A stretch of DNA of 12,039 nt. It comes from Spirogloea muscicola. Lineage: Eukaryota > Streptophyta > Zygnematophyceae > Spirogloeales > Spirogloeaceae. Positions 1-7,885 of this stretch are shown one piece after another (position 1 is the stretch's first letter; each line of letters opens with the position of its first letter). Under the pieces are notes generated by a model that had not been told where the DNA came from, did not search any database, and saw only the letters and a list, made by a program, of their open reading frames with translations. Made by a program: the position numbers and the translations under genes. Location: contig WELB01000179.1 of NCBI GenBank assembly GCA_009602725.1, positions 183,701-195,739 of the forward strand, in the 5' to 3' direction.

Positions 1-259
1 CGCCGGCAGCGCCGCGCGGCGCGGCGGGAGGCGCGGCGGGAGAGGCCCGCGCGGCGCCTTGGGCGGGAGCTGGTCAGGCCGCCGTTACGCCAGCCCTCGC
101 CGTCAAGCGAGCCGCGGATCGCCTGCCGTCAAGCCCCAGACAACACACCGTGAGAAGGGTCAGGTGGATATTTCTAACGGTCTTCTCTTTCTTACACAGC
201 CACAGCGCCGTGGTAGCGCTTCGTCTTCCTTCCAGCTCTTCCCGTCCCGTGGCCTTTAG
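1..259 (+). CDS. GC-rich exon pair at window edge, possible 3' end of a gene
   Basis: Bases 1-149 are extremely GC-rich and open in all three + frames, giving Arg/Ala/Gly-rich peptides. A clean intron (150-199) joins them to a second exon. In the third frame the spliced product is Ala-rich, crosses the junction in phase 0 as ...RQHT/PQRRGSASSSFQLF, and stops at 257-259. In the first frame it would run to a stop at 339-341. I do not recognise the protein and cannot choose the frame. It could be the C-terminal tail of a gene that begins to the left, or a 5' leader of the PHS1-like gene downstream. The splice sites are the best evidence that this stretch is transcribed on +. Confidence 0.25.
   Translation, partial: AGSAARRGGRRGGRGPRGALGGSWSGRRYASPRRQASRGSPAVKPQTTHREKGQVDISNGLLFLTQPQRRGSASSSFQLFPSRGL
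150..199 (+). other. 50-nt GT-AG spliceosomal intron
   Basis: The donor GTGAGA follows ACACC. TTTCTAAC near the middle resembles a branch point. A run TCTTCTCTTTCTTACACAG forms the polypyrimidine tract and acceptor. All the intron signals sit within 50 nt, which shows that very short introns are plausible in this genome and supports the short introns proposed on the - strand. Confidence 0.55.
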
Positions 260-2922
260 CAGCCATCACTTCTTCTCGAACGCTTCGTTTCCTTCCTCCT
301 TATTTGTTTGTGCTCACCCGTGGGTACTAATGTCATCTTAGGTACCTTAGATTAGGTCTCCGTATTATGTAGCATTGTTTAGTCTGCACTCGACTCTGCC
401 TGAACAATGTATTGGCTTGAATTGGCCTCCCTTTCAATTCATGCGCCCCGCGCGCCTTCTCTCTCTCTTCCTTCCTAGTCGATCCAACTTGCGGCCTTTG
501 ACCAGGGGTTGTTGAGCAGCCACTCTTTAACAGTCGCTTGCTTTACTACGTGGTTTGCACTTTCCGGCCCTTTCATCATCTTACATTCATATTTGGGCTG
601 GCCTTCACAGCCGTTGCCTCATTTGAAAGTGCTTCTTCTTTTGGGGCCAACTCCATCCATCAATCAGGCCTTTCGTTCTTGGCGGCTGGTCATTGACAGC
701 CCCTGCCCCCTTTTGAAGAGGTTTCTTCTTAATAGCCATCGAACTTCATAGGCACTTGCTAAGAGGGGCGGCGCCTGTTGAAGGCCAGCCCAAAACTTGG
801 AAGAGGTCTATGGGCAAGCTGAAGTATTTATATTTGGGCGTACCCAAGATCTCTTAATATGAAATTGCGTGACCCATGGTTGCTATCTGATTTCTTGAAG
901 CTTGAGAGGCTGAAGGACATTGTCCCAGAGCTCGACGGGCGTGAGATCTTGGCCCCGATGTGCTTCAGTGGCGCTTGCCCTCTGAGGTCGTGGAAGGAGC
1001 TGGAGAAAGTGTTCACTGCACCCATGACCACCCCGAAGCCAAGCGAAGCACAATACGTGGCTGTTTGCAGCTCCATCACTACAACCCCTTGCGCTGTCAA
1101 GGATGAGATGACGCTTAATGCGACCTCGCCGCTTTCAGTAACGATGTGTGGACAATGCGTCCAGACAGTGCTCCGACCTCAATGTGCACAACACTAGCCG
1201 AGATTGCCTGGAGTAGCCGAACTCTCGGATCTGCAGCTTAGTCACGAAGACCACATGTCGGTCATGTCGGTCAATACAAGCGGCTCAACACTGGCCAGGC
1301 CTAGGCAAAGCTGCATGCAAGCACCTCACTGGCATTGCTGCAAGTAAGGCAATTAATGACAATTATGTTCGTGGTTCAAGGTAACAACTGCAAGGCCTGC
1401 AGATCACCAAGATCAAGCATGAGAAGGTGCGGCCAAGGACGGCAGAACAAACCCCCTCGTACGGTAACTTCAAGACTGGAGATAAGGGGTTCAGGGGTTC
1501 AGAGTTCGACTACCAACAAGTGCCACTGGGCCAAAGGGTTTGCTCCGCATTTGTACAAGATCATTTAAGATTGCTAGTGGCACGGGAGTCTCTTGGCCTG
1601 AACGCTCGCGCACTTATTGTCAGGCAGTTCAGCTCAGCAGGGCTCAGCTTGGGCCTACTCATAGGTCGCCTTCTGCACACATGCGGTCTTTCCCCAGAAG
1701 GCCTTCCACTCTGGTATATCATCTATACTTTCTACTTTTGTCTCGGGCTGACCATCAGCCATTTCTCGTTTCCAACAGCAACCGTCTATGGCTATCCCGT
1801 CATATATCTGGTCCAATGTGCATCTGGACGGACCGGAAATGGCTCCCCAGGTGCAACCTCGAGTTTGATTTCCAATTCACTGGCTGGCCATTCACATCAC
1901 CTGCTCAGAAATGAGCACCTTTTGATCGGATTGCCTTCCCTTCACGAAGGTTGGCCTCCACTCACCAACTTCGAACCAGCTCCCATGCTGTCCCACACGG
2001 CAACTTGGGCTGCACAGGTCCATGCCTTGGGCACATGAAGCACTTCCTTACCCAACCACCTTGCGAGGTATTTTTGGCTCCTCAAGCGTTCATTAGCTCT
2101 GTAACACTCTTTCCCACTCCTTCCAGATCACATCATGTCACCATGACACTCTTCTGTAAATACCTGATTGCCACCCAATCATCTGCATCCAAGCAGCTTG
2201 TTGAGTTTCAAGAGACCCTGTGCATATCGTGGCTGCACACCCTACAAGATATGCTTACTTTCTGTGCTGTAAGCCACACCACTACCCGTTAATGCTCGCT
2301 AAAGCACTGTATCATGTAAAGGTGGGCGAGTGGACATTGTCCGCTCCCGGCTGCGGATTTGGCTGGCTAGTCTTTTCGCATTGTACATTGCATTAAACAC
2401 AACTGCTCTCTGCAACTCCAAGTATAACTAGGGGATCAAGCACTTCAGGGCAAACGAGTACTAAGGGTGTAGTTGCTGACAGTGGCAACAATCATACGCT
2501 CGTTGTAGGAAGAGAACCACATGGAAGAGAGGAGAGCAACTAATATCCTATAGGAAGAATAGGGGCTGGGCAGGTGCGCCATAAAGCCCTACAATCCATT
2601 TGTACACCTCAGAGTAAATAGCAGATGTGCTGAAGCTTCCATGGGAAACGCTGCGACCGGCACCCACATTGAGGCAAGATACCGCTAGACTGCTTGATGT
2701 GTCGCGCTCAGCAGGCACCAAAGCTACAACATTCTCCTTCTACCATCAAAATGATAGTGCAAGCATAAGACTGTTTGTGCATACATACAAGCTGCAGTTG
2801 ACTCTCCTGAGTGTGCTACTCCTATTAGTGTGCATGCTGCAACCTGCTTTTATGGTCAAGGTCTGCCAGCTGTCCTTTTAAGGGGGCCGAGGGCGAGATC
2901 TCAGTGGAATTGTTTTTGTCAG
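260..2922. other. Long stretch without a recognisable gene
   Basis: Composition drops to about half GC and no known domain is seen on either strand. The best open stretches are on +. One at 823-1197 has a first ATG at 859 and a peptide containing DIVPELDGREILAPMCFSGA. Another at 1427-2038 is 203 codons but has no ATG near its start. Neither has convincing splice context or a family match. Overlapping frames are also open, as expected by chance. The 5' exons of the PHS1-like gene should lie upstream of 2923, but I could not find its conserved N-terminal block here. The region may be intergenic, a promoter, or long introns. Confidence 0.5.
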
Positions 2923-3109
2923 TGTCCTGCAGTACACCGTGAACTCTGGGGGTCTTGTGTTCTTTGCCGTCTTCAAGCGCAACAGTGCACAAGGCCAAGT
3001 GGTGGGGGAGTCTGCAGCGTGCATCAAGTTCTCGGCCACAAGGCTGGCTACTCAGTCCGAGCGGCTCGGAGGCGAGCTGGCCAGGCACCTCCACGTTGCA
3101 ACCCCGCAG
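2923..3109 (+). CDS. PHS1: PHS1-like gene, kinase-domain exon 1 (ATP-binding part)
   Basis: This exon encodes the start of the actin-fragmin-kinase-like domain of plant PHS1, an atypical kinase that phosphorylates alpha-tubulin and causes microtubule depolymerisation. The peptide runs VNSGGLVFFAVF, then a short insert, then CIKFSATRLATQSERLG, which matches Arabidopsis PHS1 almost residue by residue as I remember it. The Lys at 3026-3028 is the expected ATP-contacting lysine. The exon ends with ATPQ at CAG/GTCCGC in phase 0, exactly where PHS1 continues with ARVIH. The 5' boundary is either the AG at 2921-2922 or the AG at 2931-2932. Upstream exons are not identified, so the N-terminus is missing from this model. 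Confidence 0.88.
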
Positions 3110-3297
3110 GTCCGCAGGCAGGCTGTGCATGCAACTCTGCTACCGGTAGCCACAACTTGACGTACTGTAGATCTCATCAACAACCTCAGCATAGACAGGA
3201 GCTGTTTTCCTGGCCTCTTCTCTGAGCTCAGAGATCCATGCTTTTGGAACACGGTTCCTCATGGTCCTTAGACTGAAGCAACAATTTCTGTTTGCAG
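3110..3297 (+). other. Intron of the PHS1-like gene (188 nt)
   Basis: The donor is CAG/GTCCGC and the acceptor is ATTTCTGTTTGCAG, with a pyrimidine-rich tract before it. Splicing joins ATPQ to ARVIHTSSSEW in phase 0 and restores a continuous PHS1-like sequence. Homology therefore fixes both ends. Confidence 0.85.
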
Positions 3298-4134
3298 GCA
3301 CGTGTCATACATACCAGCTCCAGCGAGTGGCAAGAGCTGCGTGCTGCGGTGAAAGGGGTGCAGGCAAGAGCAGCATCGGTAGCAGACGCAGCAGACGAGA
3401 TGTTGGGGGCGACCTGTGAGGAAATGCTGGAGGCGCTGCGGTTGAGCAGGTGCTTCCTCCTCATGGGCTACGTCCACGGCAGGCCGCTCCTGGACAGCCC
3501 CCAGGCCTTTGACACGCAGGCTGCCGCCGAGAGCAGTGCGTACGCCCTCGGGCGCGTCATGGTCCTGGACCTGGTCCTGCGCAACGAGGACCGCCTGGTG
3601 TGCCGCCGGCTCGGCTGGCGGGGCAATGCAGCAAACCTCATATATGCTACGAAGCAGCTCATTGCTCCTCCACGGATCGAGCCAGCAGAGGATGCCAGCG
3701 AGAGTGGAGACGATGCTCCGGCATGGAGTTCGTGTACACCTGGACATGGTGGTATGGCACCCATGAAGCCGTTCTGCCGCCAGCAGACACAGGCGCAGAG
3801 TCAAGATGGCATAAGGGGCGGTGAAGACCATTGGGGCTCTGCTGTTGTGATTGACTCGGGCGTCTGCCGCCGGCCCCCGTCTGGGAAGGCGGCCCTTGAC
3901 AGAGCCGAGTATCCAAAGCTCGTGGAGCTCCTCCTGAATGACTCTCTTGTGGCCGCGGAGGTCCTGGCCGAGGTGACCGGCGGCCGACTCGGCTCAGAAA
4001 GCGATGCCACGGCGACTTTGTCTAATGGTAGCAGAAGAAATGTGGGACAGAGAGACGACCTTCGACAGGACCGGATGACAGCAAGCTTCCAGCAGGGCTT
4101 CCGTGCTGCCATTGAAGACACTTGGCAGCTACAG
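3298..4134 (+). CDS. PHS1: PHS1-like gene, kinase-domain exon 2 (catalytic core)
   Basis: This 279-codon exon carries the rest of the kinase-like domain. It begins ARVIHTSSSEW and continues through LSRCFLLMGYVHGRPLLDS and a helix typical of PHS1. The catalytic loop RNEDRL has Asp at 3589-3591. It is followed by WRGNAANL with the conserved Asn residues at 3625-3627 and 3634-3636. After a variable linker (about 3660-3830) comes VVIDSGV, whose Asp at 3853-3855 is the metal-binding residue, then CRRPPSGK and YPKLVELLLNDS. Near the end SFQQGFRAAIED matches PHS1 just past the kinase core. All motifs needed for activity are present and no stop or frame break occurs, so the domain looks functional. 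The exon ends at CTACAG/GTAGAT in phase 0. Reading on gives a stop at 4165-4167, an intron-retention product rather than the likely end. The linker is shorter than in Arabidopsis and differs in sequence. Confidence 0.93.
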
Positions 4135-4335
4135 GTAGATGACAAGTTGCCAATGACTCGTCACTAAGTTCTTTGAGTGTGGTTGCATACGGTATGCATC
4201 AGTTTGATGCTCATCAAGTCCTCAAGACATAGTAGCAGTGCTTAACTCATGTCGCCAGAGTTGATCTGCTGGCCCGCCTGCTGATCTTCTAGGCTCTGCA
4301 GCAATCCTGACGCAGTTTTCATCTGGAACCGGCAG
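4135..4335 (+). other. Probable intron of the PHS1-like gene (201 nt)
   Basis: The donor is CAG/GTAGAT. The proposed acceptor is GGAACCGGCAG/AGTATGCTG. Other AGs at 4292, 4301 and 4315 give a stop or a poor match. This acceptor keeps phase 0 and puts the Leu-x-x-Leu-His of MLSRLHH in register with the FLVTLHQ helix of PHS1 without gaps. Confidence 0.5.
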
Positions 4336-4373
4336 AGTATGCTGTCCAGGCTGCACCACCTGCAAAAGCACTT
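4336..4373 (+). CDS. PHS1: Possible third exon of the PHS1-like gene
   Basis: Spliced in phase 0 to the previous exon, this gives SMLSRLHHLQKHF, which aligns without gaps to the helix that follows the kinase core in PHS1. The only nearby donor is the weak TTTT/GTACTT at 4373-4374. Beyond that point the sequence loses resemblance to PHS1 and passes into the retrotransposon. The retroelement may therefore sit in the next intron, or may have interrupted this exon. The similarity is short and the call rests on splice phase plus a few matching residues. Confidence 0.4.
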
Positions 4374-4454
4374 TTGTACTTGGCCATACTGGCCTTCGAT
4401 TGTTTCAAATACACGAAATTCACCAAAAGCAAAAGCAAAAGCTGGAACGGCTCT

Positions 4455-4471
4455 CCCCCCCCCCCCCCCAN
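4455..4471. repeat. C15 homopolymer followed by an ambiguous base
   Basis: Fifteen C are followed by A and then N at 4471, the only ambiguous base in the window. Homopolymers of this length are error-prone, so frame continuity across this point should not be trusted. Confidence 0.9.
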
Positions 4472-4497
4472 ACGCCCGCTGGGCCGACCCCACCGCC

Positions 4498-5095
4498 ATG
4501 GCGGCGGCTGCCAAAGGTCGAGGCGCGGCGCGCAGCCCGCCGCGCCGCGCCCCTCGCCCTTACCGCACCCGCAGCGCGACTGCTGCAACGAGGGCTGCCA
4601 TTGCCTCAGTGGCCGACCTTCCCACTCCTTCACCGGCCCCTTCAGCTTCTTCACGCTCCTCCCCGACGACAGCTGTGGAGCCCGAGTCCCACCTTGCAGT
4701 TACTGCTCCTGATGAGATAGCCCGGCTTGCGGACCCCGGCTCGGCCTCCTCGGAGGCAGAGTCCGAGGACAACATGGACCCCCGAGTCGGAGTTGTCATC
4801 AGCCCGGCACAGTCAAGCAACTCCTCTTCTGCGGACGGGCCCCTTCTTCCCTGCCGACCGCAAAGTCTGCTGCATCTACTCTCGACTCGAAGGCAACGCC
4901 CATCTCTTCCCCAAGCTCTACCTGCGCTTTCACCAGTGCCTGCACCAGTCCCCGACCCGGAGCCGCCGCCACCACCACCACCACCACCTCCACCACCACC
5001 ACCACCAGTGCCGCCGCCACCTTTGCGTCCTCTACCTCCCTTGTTACCTCTACCCGTACATCCACCTCCCTTGCTGCCTCCACCTGTGTTCGTGA
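4498..5095 (+). CDS. N-terminal low-complexity part of the LINE ORF (frame differs from the RT)
   Basis: An ATG at 4498 sits in an excellent initiation context (CCACCGCCATGGCG). It opens a frame beginning MAAAAKGRGAARSPPRRAP, rich in Ala, Ser, Pro and Arg. An acidic patch SSEAESEDN follows. Basic, disordered N-termini of this kind are common in single-ORF LINEs. The RT and zinc finger are in the next frame, which has a stop at 5093-5095. A full-length protein therefore needs a frame change somewhere in about 4830-5095. All three frames are open across the CCR triplet tract (4963-5022), encoding Pro, His or Thr runs, so repeat-length change there is a natural suspect. Which frame is authentic in 4830-5095 is unclear. 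Confidence 0.45.
4963..5022 (+). repeat. Imperfect CCA/CCG trinucleotide tract
   Basis: About 60 nt of CCG and CCA triplets are interrupted by CCT and AGTG. The tract reads as polyproline, polyhistidine or polythreonine depending on frame. It lies between the candidate start and the zinc finger of the LINE ORF. Slippage here could explain the frame difference between them. Confidence 0.85.
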
Positions 5096-7579
5096 GACGC
5101 CATCCGGCTGGTGACCATCAAGAACGACCTCACCATCGGCAGGGTCGGTCTCACGACCCGCGCCCAGTTTCACACGGGCCTTCCAAATGCGCCAGACCAG
5201 AGAGTCCCCTGCCCAGTATGCCAGCAACGTTACAGCACGAGAGGGCTGCCGAACCATGCCTATCACTGCCGCCTTCGCCAGAACCGCCAGGAGCTGGAAG
5301 CGAATTCACATGCGCCGGGCTCCGTGCGGCCTCCTCCACCCCCTTCAGCGGAGAGTTGGTATTGGGCAGCCACCGTGGACCTCAACCCCCTTCTCATCCC
5401 TGACGGCATTCGAAACCTACGCCACATCCCCAGGTGGGCACGTGGTGAGTGCACCAAGGTTCTTACGCCGTACCTCGCACGCATTGAAGCGGACTCCATG
5501 GACGAGGCGGCCTGGGCCTTATACATCCTCTTTCCCAAGCTTGTTCTTGGCCATCTTCCCTCCTTCGGCGTCGGAGGCCGCAAGACTTTCCAGGATAGAC
5601 TAGCTGCTTTTACAAGTGGAAAGTGGGAGGAGTTGGCTCAGCAGCGTGCGGCAGCTGCTCGGGTCGTGCTCTCGCAGCGGCGGGCGCGCAATGGTTCAGC
5701 CAACCAGCCCTCTCAACAGTCCACAGCTGGCAATCTAGCGCGGGCAAGACGCTTTGGCAGGGCAGGAGAACTTTCCCGGGCTGCTCAGGCCCTTTGCCCT
5801 GACCCCCTGGCTACTACCAACGACGCCACGGAGGCTCTCTTGCGACAACTCCACCCCCCTCCACAACACCCCCTGGAACCCTGGGCTGGCAAGCTCCCCA
5901 GTCCACTTGACCTAACGGCAGAGGCGCTCCGTGTGGCCCTGGCCAAAGCCCCCCGGATGGTGTCTGGAGGCCCTTCTGGATGGCTCTTTGAGCACTTACA
6001 GGACCTCTTCCTCGATGGGGATGAGAGGAGCTTCTCCCTCTTCCTGTCCACCTGCCGGCACATCGCCAGGGCTGCCATTCCACCACGCATTGCCGACGCC
6101 TTGAACTCCAGCCACCTGCTAGCCCTTGCGAAGCCAACAGGCGGTGTGAGACCAATTGCGATGACGGAGGTTGTCATGCGGCTGGTATCAAAGGCCGTGT
6201 GCAGTGTGCTGAAGCCCCAGCTGACCATCCATCTGTCGCCCCACCATTTCGGAGCTGGCATGTCCTGCGGGGCGGAGGCCCTCGTTCACGGCATCCGCGC
6301 TGCTCTTGACGTGGACCCTTCAATGATGGTCCTTGGGCTGGATATCAGTAACGCCTTTAACACAGTGGAGGGCAGCGTCATCATGGAGGAGCTGCGCGAC
6401 CACTTCCCATCCCTTATACCCTTTTTCCTCATGGCCTATGGCCGCCCAGGGCGGCTGCTGTGGCAAGCCGGAGAGTCGTGGAAGACGCTGTGGTCATCTT
6501 CTGGCACACGCCAGGGGGACCCCCTTAGCCCAATCCTGTTTGCCTTGGCACACTGCCGGGCTATTCGGCGCACCCAGAGCCAACACCCAGACCTCCTCTT
6601 CCCTTCCTACGCGGATGACACACACATTATTGGACCTTCAGCTGAAGTCATGGCGGCTTACCCTTTGCTTGTTCGCGAATTGGACCTGATGGGCCTGCGG
6701 GTTTGCCCGTCCAAGAGTGTGGCCTGGTCCCCACGCGGTCTCCCCTCCAACCTCCAGCTCCCCCACGGCTGTCAGACCCCTGCCAATGGGCTGGCCATCC
6801 TCAAGGTCCCCTTCGGTACACCAGCTCACGTGGCAGTGGACTTGCGGGACCGCCTCCATAAACACCTCGCCCCCCTCCCTTCCTTTCCCCTCCTGGGGGA
6901 CACACAGCTGGCGTTGACCATCCTCACGCGCTGCATCGGCCAACGGGCTGGCTATTTGCAACGGACAGTCGCCCCATTGGGCATGGTGGTGGACCTCTAC
7001 AAGGAATCTGACGACTCCCTTCTGCAGTCCCTGGCATCCCTACTACATTCTTCATCTTTCCCCTCAGATTCAGCTTCCCTTCAGGCCTCCCTCCCCACCC
7101 GCATGGGCGGCCTTGGCTGCCGGTCGTTGCAGCAGACGGCGCAAGCAGCCTTCCTGGGCTGCTGGCACCAGATCGCCTCTATGCTCCCCACGCGCTTCCC
7201 CTGCCTCCACGACCCTGTACGCAATGTGGAGGAAGGCCACTTCCCCTTCCAAGAGGACCTGAGGATCATCCGCGACTCAGCCATCGGCGCATTCCCCTCT
7301 CTCCAGCTCCTACTCACGCCATTCTCCGCCCTCGCCCAAGCTTCTGATAGAGGGGCACAATCCAGGCTGGTTACGGCAGTGGAAGACGAGCGTCGCAGAA
7401 GGTTGAGGAGGCTGCCAGAGATTGAGAATAATCCAAGGAGCCTGGCAGGACTTACTTCTCTAGCCACACCTGGTGCCACGGATTGGATCACCTCTCACGC
7501 CGTCGCCAACGCCTTCAGCATCAGCTCCGAGGCCTTTCGGACGTCGCTTCAACTCTTCCTCGGCCTCCCACCGGTGTAG
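5096..7579 (+). CDS. LINE reverse transcriptase with N-terminal zinc finger
   Basis: The frame is open from just after the TGA at 5093-5095 to TAG at 7577-7579. Numbering from the GTG at 5111, a C2HC finger CPVCQQRYSTRGLPNHAYHC occupies residues 34-53. A spacer with WALYILFPKLVLG follows, a block common before the RT in this LINE group. RT motifs are in order: KPTGGVRPIAM; motif A LGLDISNAFN with catalytic Asp 411; motif B SGTRQGDPLSP at about 463-474; and motif C YADD at 500-503. A thumb-like segment with MGGLGCRSL follows. The protein would copy element RNA by target-primed reverse transcription. No frameshift occurs inside the RT, so the catalytic core looks intact. The end FRTSLQLFLGLPPV resembles the block that precedes the C-terminal zinc knuckle and endonuclease in relatives, which are absent here. 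The first in-frame ATG (MDEAAW) lies beyond the zinc finger, so the true start must be upstream, probably at 4498 with a frame change. Confidence 0.95.
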   Translation, partial: DAIRLVTIKNDLTIGRVGLTTRAQFHTGLPNAPDQRVPCPVCQQRYSTRGLPNHAYHCRLRQNRQELEANSHAPGSVRPPPPPSAESWYWAATVDLNPLLIPDGIRNLRHIPRWARGECTKVLTPYLARIEADSMDEAAWALYILFPKLVLGHLPSFGVGGRKTFQDRLAAFTSGKWEELAQQRAAAARVVLSQRRARNGSANQPSQQSTAGNLARARRFGRAGELSRAAQALCPDPLATTNDATEALLRQLHPPPQHPLEPWAGKLPSPLDLTAEALRVALAKAPRMVSGGPSGWLFEHLQDLFLDGDERSFSLFLSTCRHIARAAIPPRIADALNSSHLLALAKPTGGVRPIAMTEVVMRLVSKAVCSVLKPQLTIHLSPHHFGAGMSCGAEALVHGIRAALDVDPSMMVLGLDISNAFNTVEGSVIMEELRDHFPSLIPFFLMAYGRPGRLLWQAGESWKTLWSSSGTRQGDPLSPILFALAHCRAIRRTQSQHPDLLFPSYADDTHIIGPSAEVMAAYPLLVRELDLMGLRVCPSKSVAWSPRGLPSNLQLPHGCQTPANGLAILKVPFGTPAHVAVDLRDRLHKHLAPLPSFPLLGDTQLALTILTRCIGQRAGYLQRTVAPLGMVVDLYKESDDSLLQSLASLLHSSSFPSDSASLQASLPTRMGGLGCRSLQQTAQAAFLGCWHQIASMLPTRFPCLHDPVRNVEEGHFPFQEDLRIIRDSAIGAFPSLQLLLTPFSALAQASDRGAQSRLVTAVEDERRRRLRRLPEIENNPRSLAGLTSLATPGATDWITSHAVANAFSISSEAFRTSLQLFLGLPPV

Positions 7580-7590
7580 TAGGGAGTAAT

Positions 7591-7680
7591 GGATACCTGG
7601 TTGAGAGGTGGTATGGAACTCAGAAGAAGTGGTGTTATCAAAGTTACTGTCCACAATGTCTGAAAGCACAGACAGCAAAG
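7591..7680 (+). CDS. Candidate short exon between the LINE and the downstream intron
   Basis: A strong donor AAG/GTAAAT ends this segment at 7680. In the frame that joins in phase 0 to the next exon it reads VERWYGTQKKWCYQSYC and then PQCLKAQTAK. Its 5' boundary is not determined, because the frame stays open back into the end of the LINE. It may be host exon, LINE 3' untranslated sequence captured by splicing, or unspliced leader. I recognise no domain. Confidence 0.3.
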
Positions 7681-7885
7681 GTAAATGTCCTGCTTCTGCT
7701 TCTGCTTCTGCTTCTGCTTCTGCTTCTGCTTCTGCTTCTGCTTCTGCTTACTACACCTTTTTTCCCCTCATTGGGGGTGGGTGGGGGTCAATGTTTCAGT
7801 GAGTTCATGGTACAGTCTCACACGACGTACTAACTTTGATTTCCATGTTTTCTTTCCTCTATCTGTGCCTTTGCGATCTTTGCAG
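7681..7885 (+). other. Intron containing a hexanucleotide microsatellite (205 nt)
   Basis: The donor is AAG/GTAAATGTCC and the acceptor is TGCGATCTTTGCAG. Between them lies a pyrimidine-rich (TGCTTC)n run, then TTTTTTCCCC and a G-rich patch. The flanking frames join in phase 0. Confidence 0.5.
7691..7749 (+). repeat. (TGCTTC)n microsatellite, about 10 units
   Basis: About 59 nt of perfect hexanucleotide repeat begins ten bases after the GTAAAT donor. It would encode Cys-Phe or Ser-Ala repeats if read through, but its placement inside a GT-AG pair argues that it is intronic. Confidence 0.95.

Larger units (their letters stand above)
4450..7590 (+). mobile_element. Non-LTR retrotransposon (LINE), probably of an RLE-type clade, 3'-truncated ORF
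   Basis: The element carries a long reverse transcriptase ORF of non-LTR type, preceded by a Cys2-His-Cys zinc finger. It lacks LTRs, gag, protease and integrase. There is no apurinic endonuclease domain upstream of the RT. This order (zinc finger, then RT, with any nuclease expected at the C-terminus) is that of R2/NeSL/Utopia-like LINEs. The ORF ends where a C-terminal restriction-like endonuclease with its zinc knuckle should begin, so the copy is either 3'-shortened or interrupted. It lies in the sense direction immediately after PHS1-like exon sequence. I could not identify target-site duplications, and both ends given are approximate. A (TGCTTC)n repeat lies about 110 nt past the stop, and I cannot tell whether it is the element's tail. 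Confidence 0.85.

Noticed and set aside
1427-2038. 203-codon + strand open frame
   Set aside because: It begins at GTG with no ATG until near its end, matches no family, has open frames overlapping it, and lacks convincing splice context. A chance ORF is the simpler reading.
4315-4338. Third PHS1-like exon starting earlier, to include VFIWNRQ
   Set aside because: No GT-AG pair gives that frame from the phase-0 donor at 4134. The acceptor at 4335 keeps phase and aligns without a gap.
4339-5403. 354-codon proline-rich open frame as a separate gene
   Set aside because: Its length comes from the CCR tract being open in every frame. Its end overlaps the zinc finger of the LINE in another frame. 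Only the part from the ATG at 4498 is plausible, as LINE N-terminus.
4799-7491. Several - strand ORFs of 90-158 codons across the LINE
   Set aside because: They are antisense shadows of a GC-rich coding region and have no domain signature.
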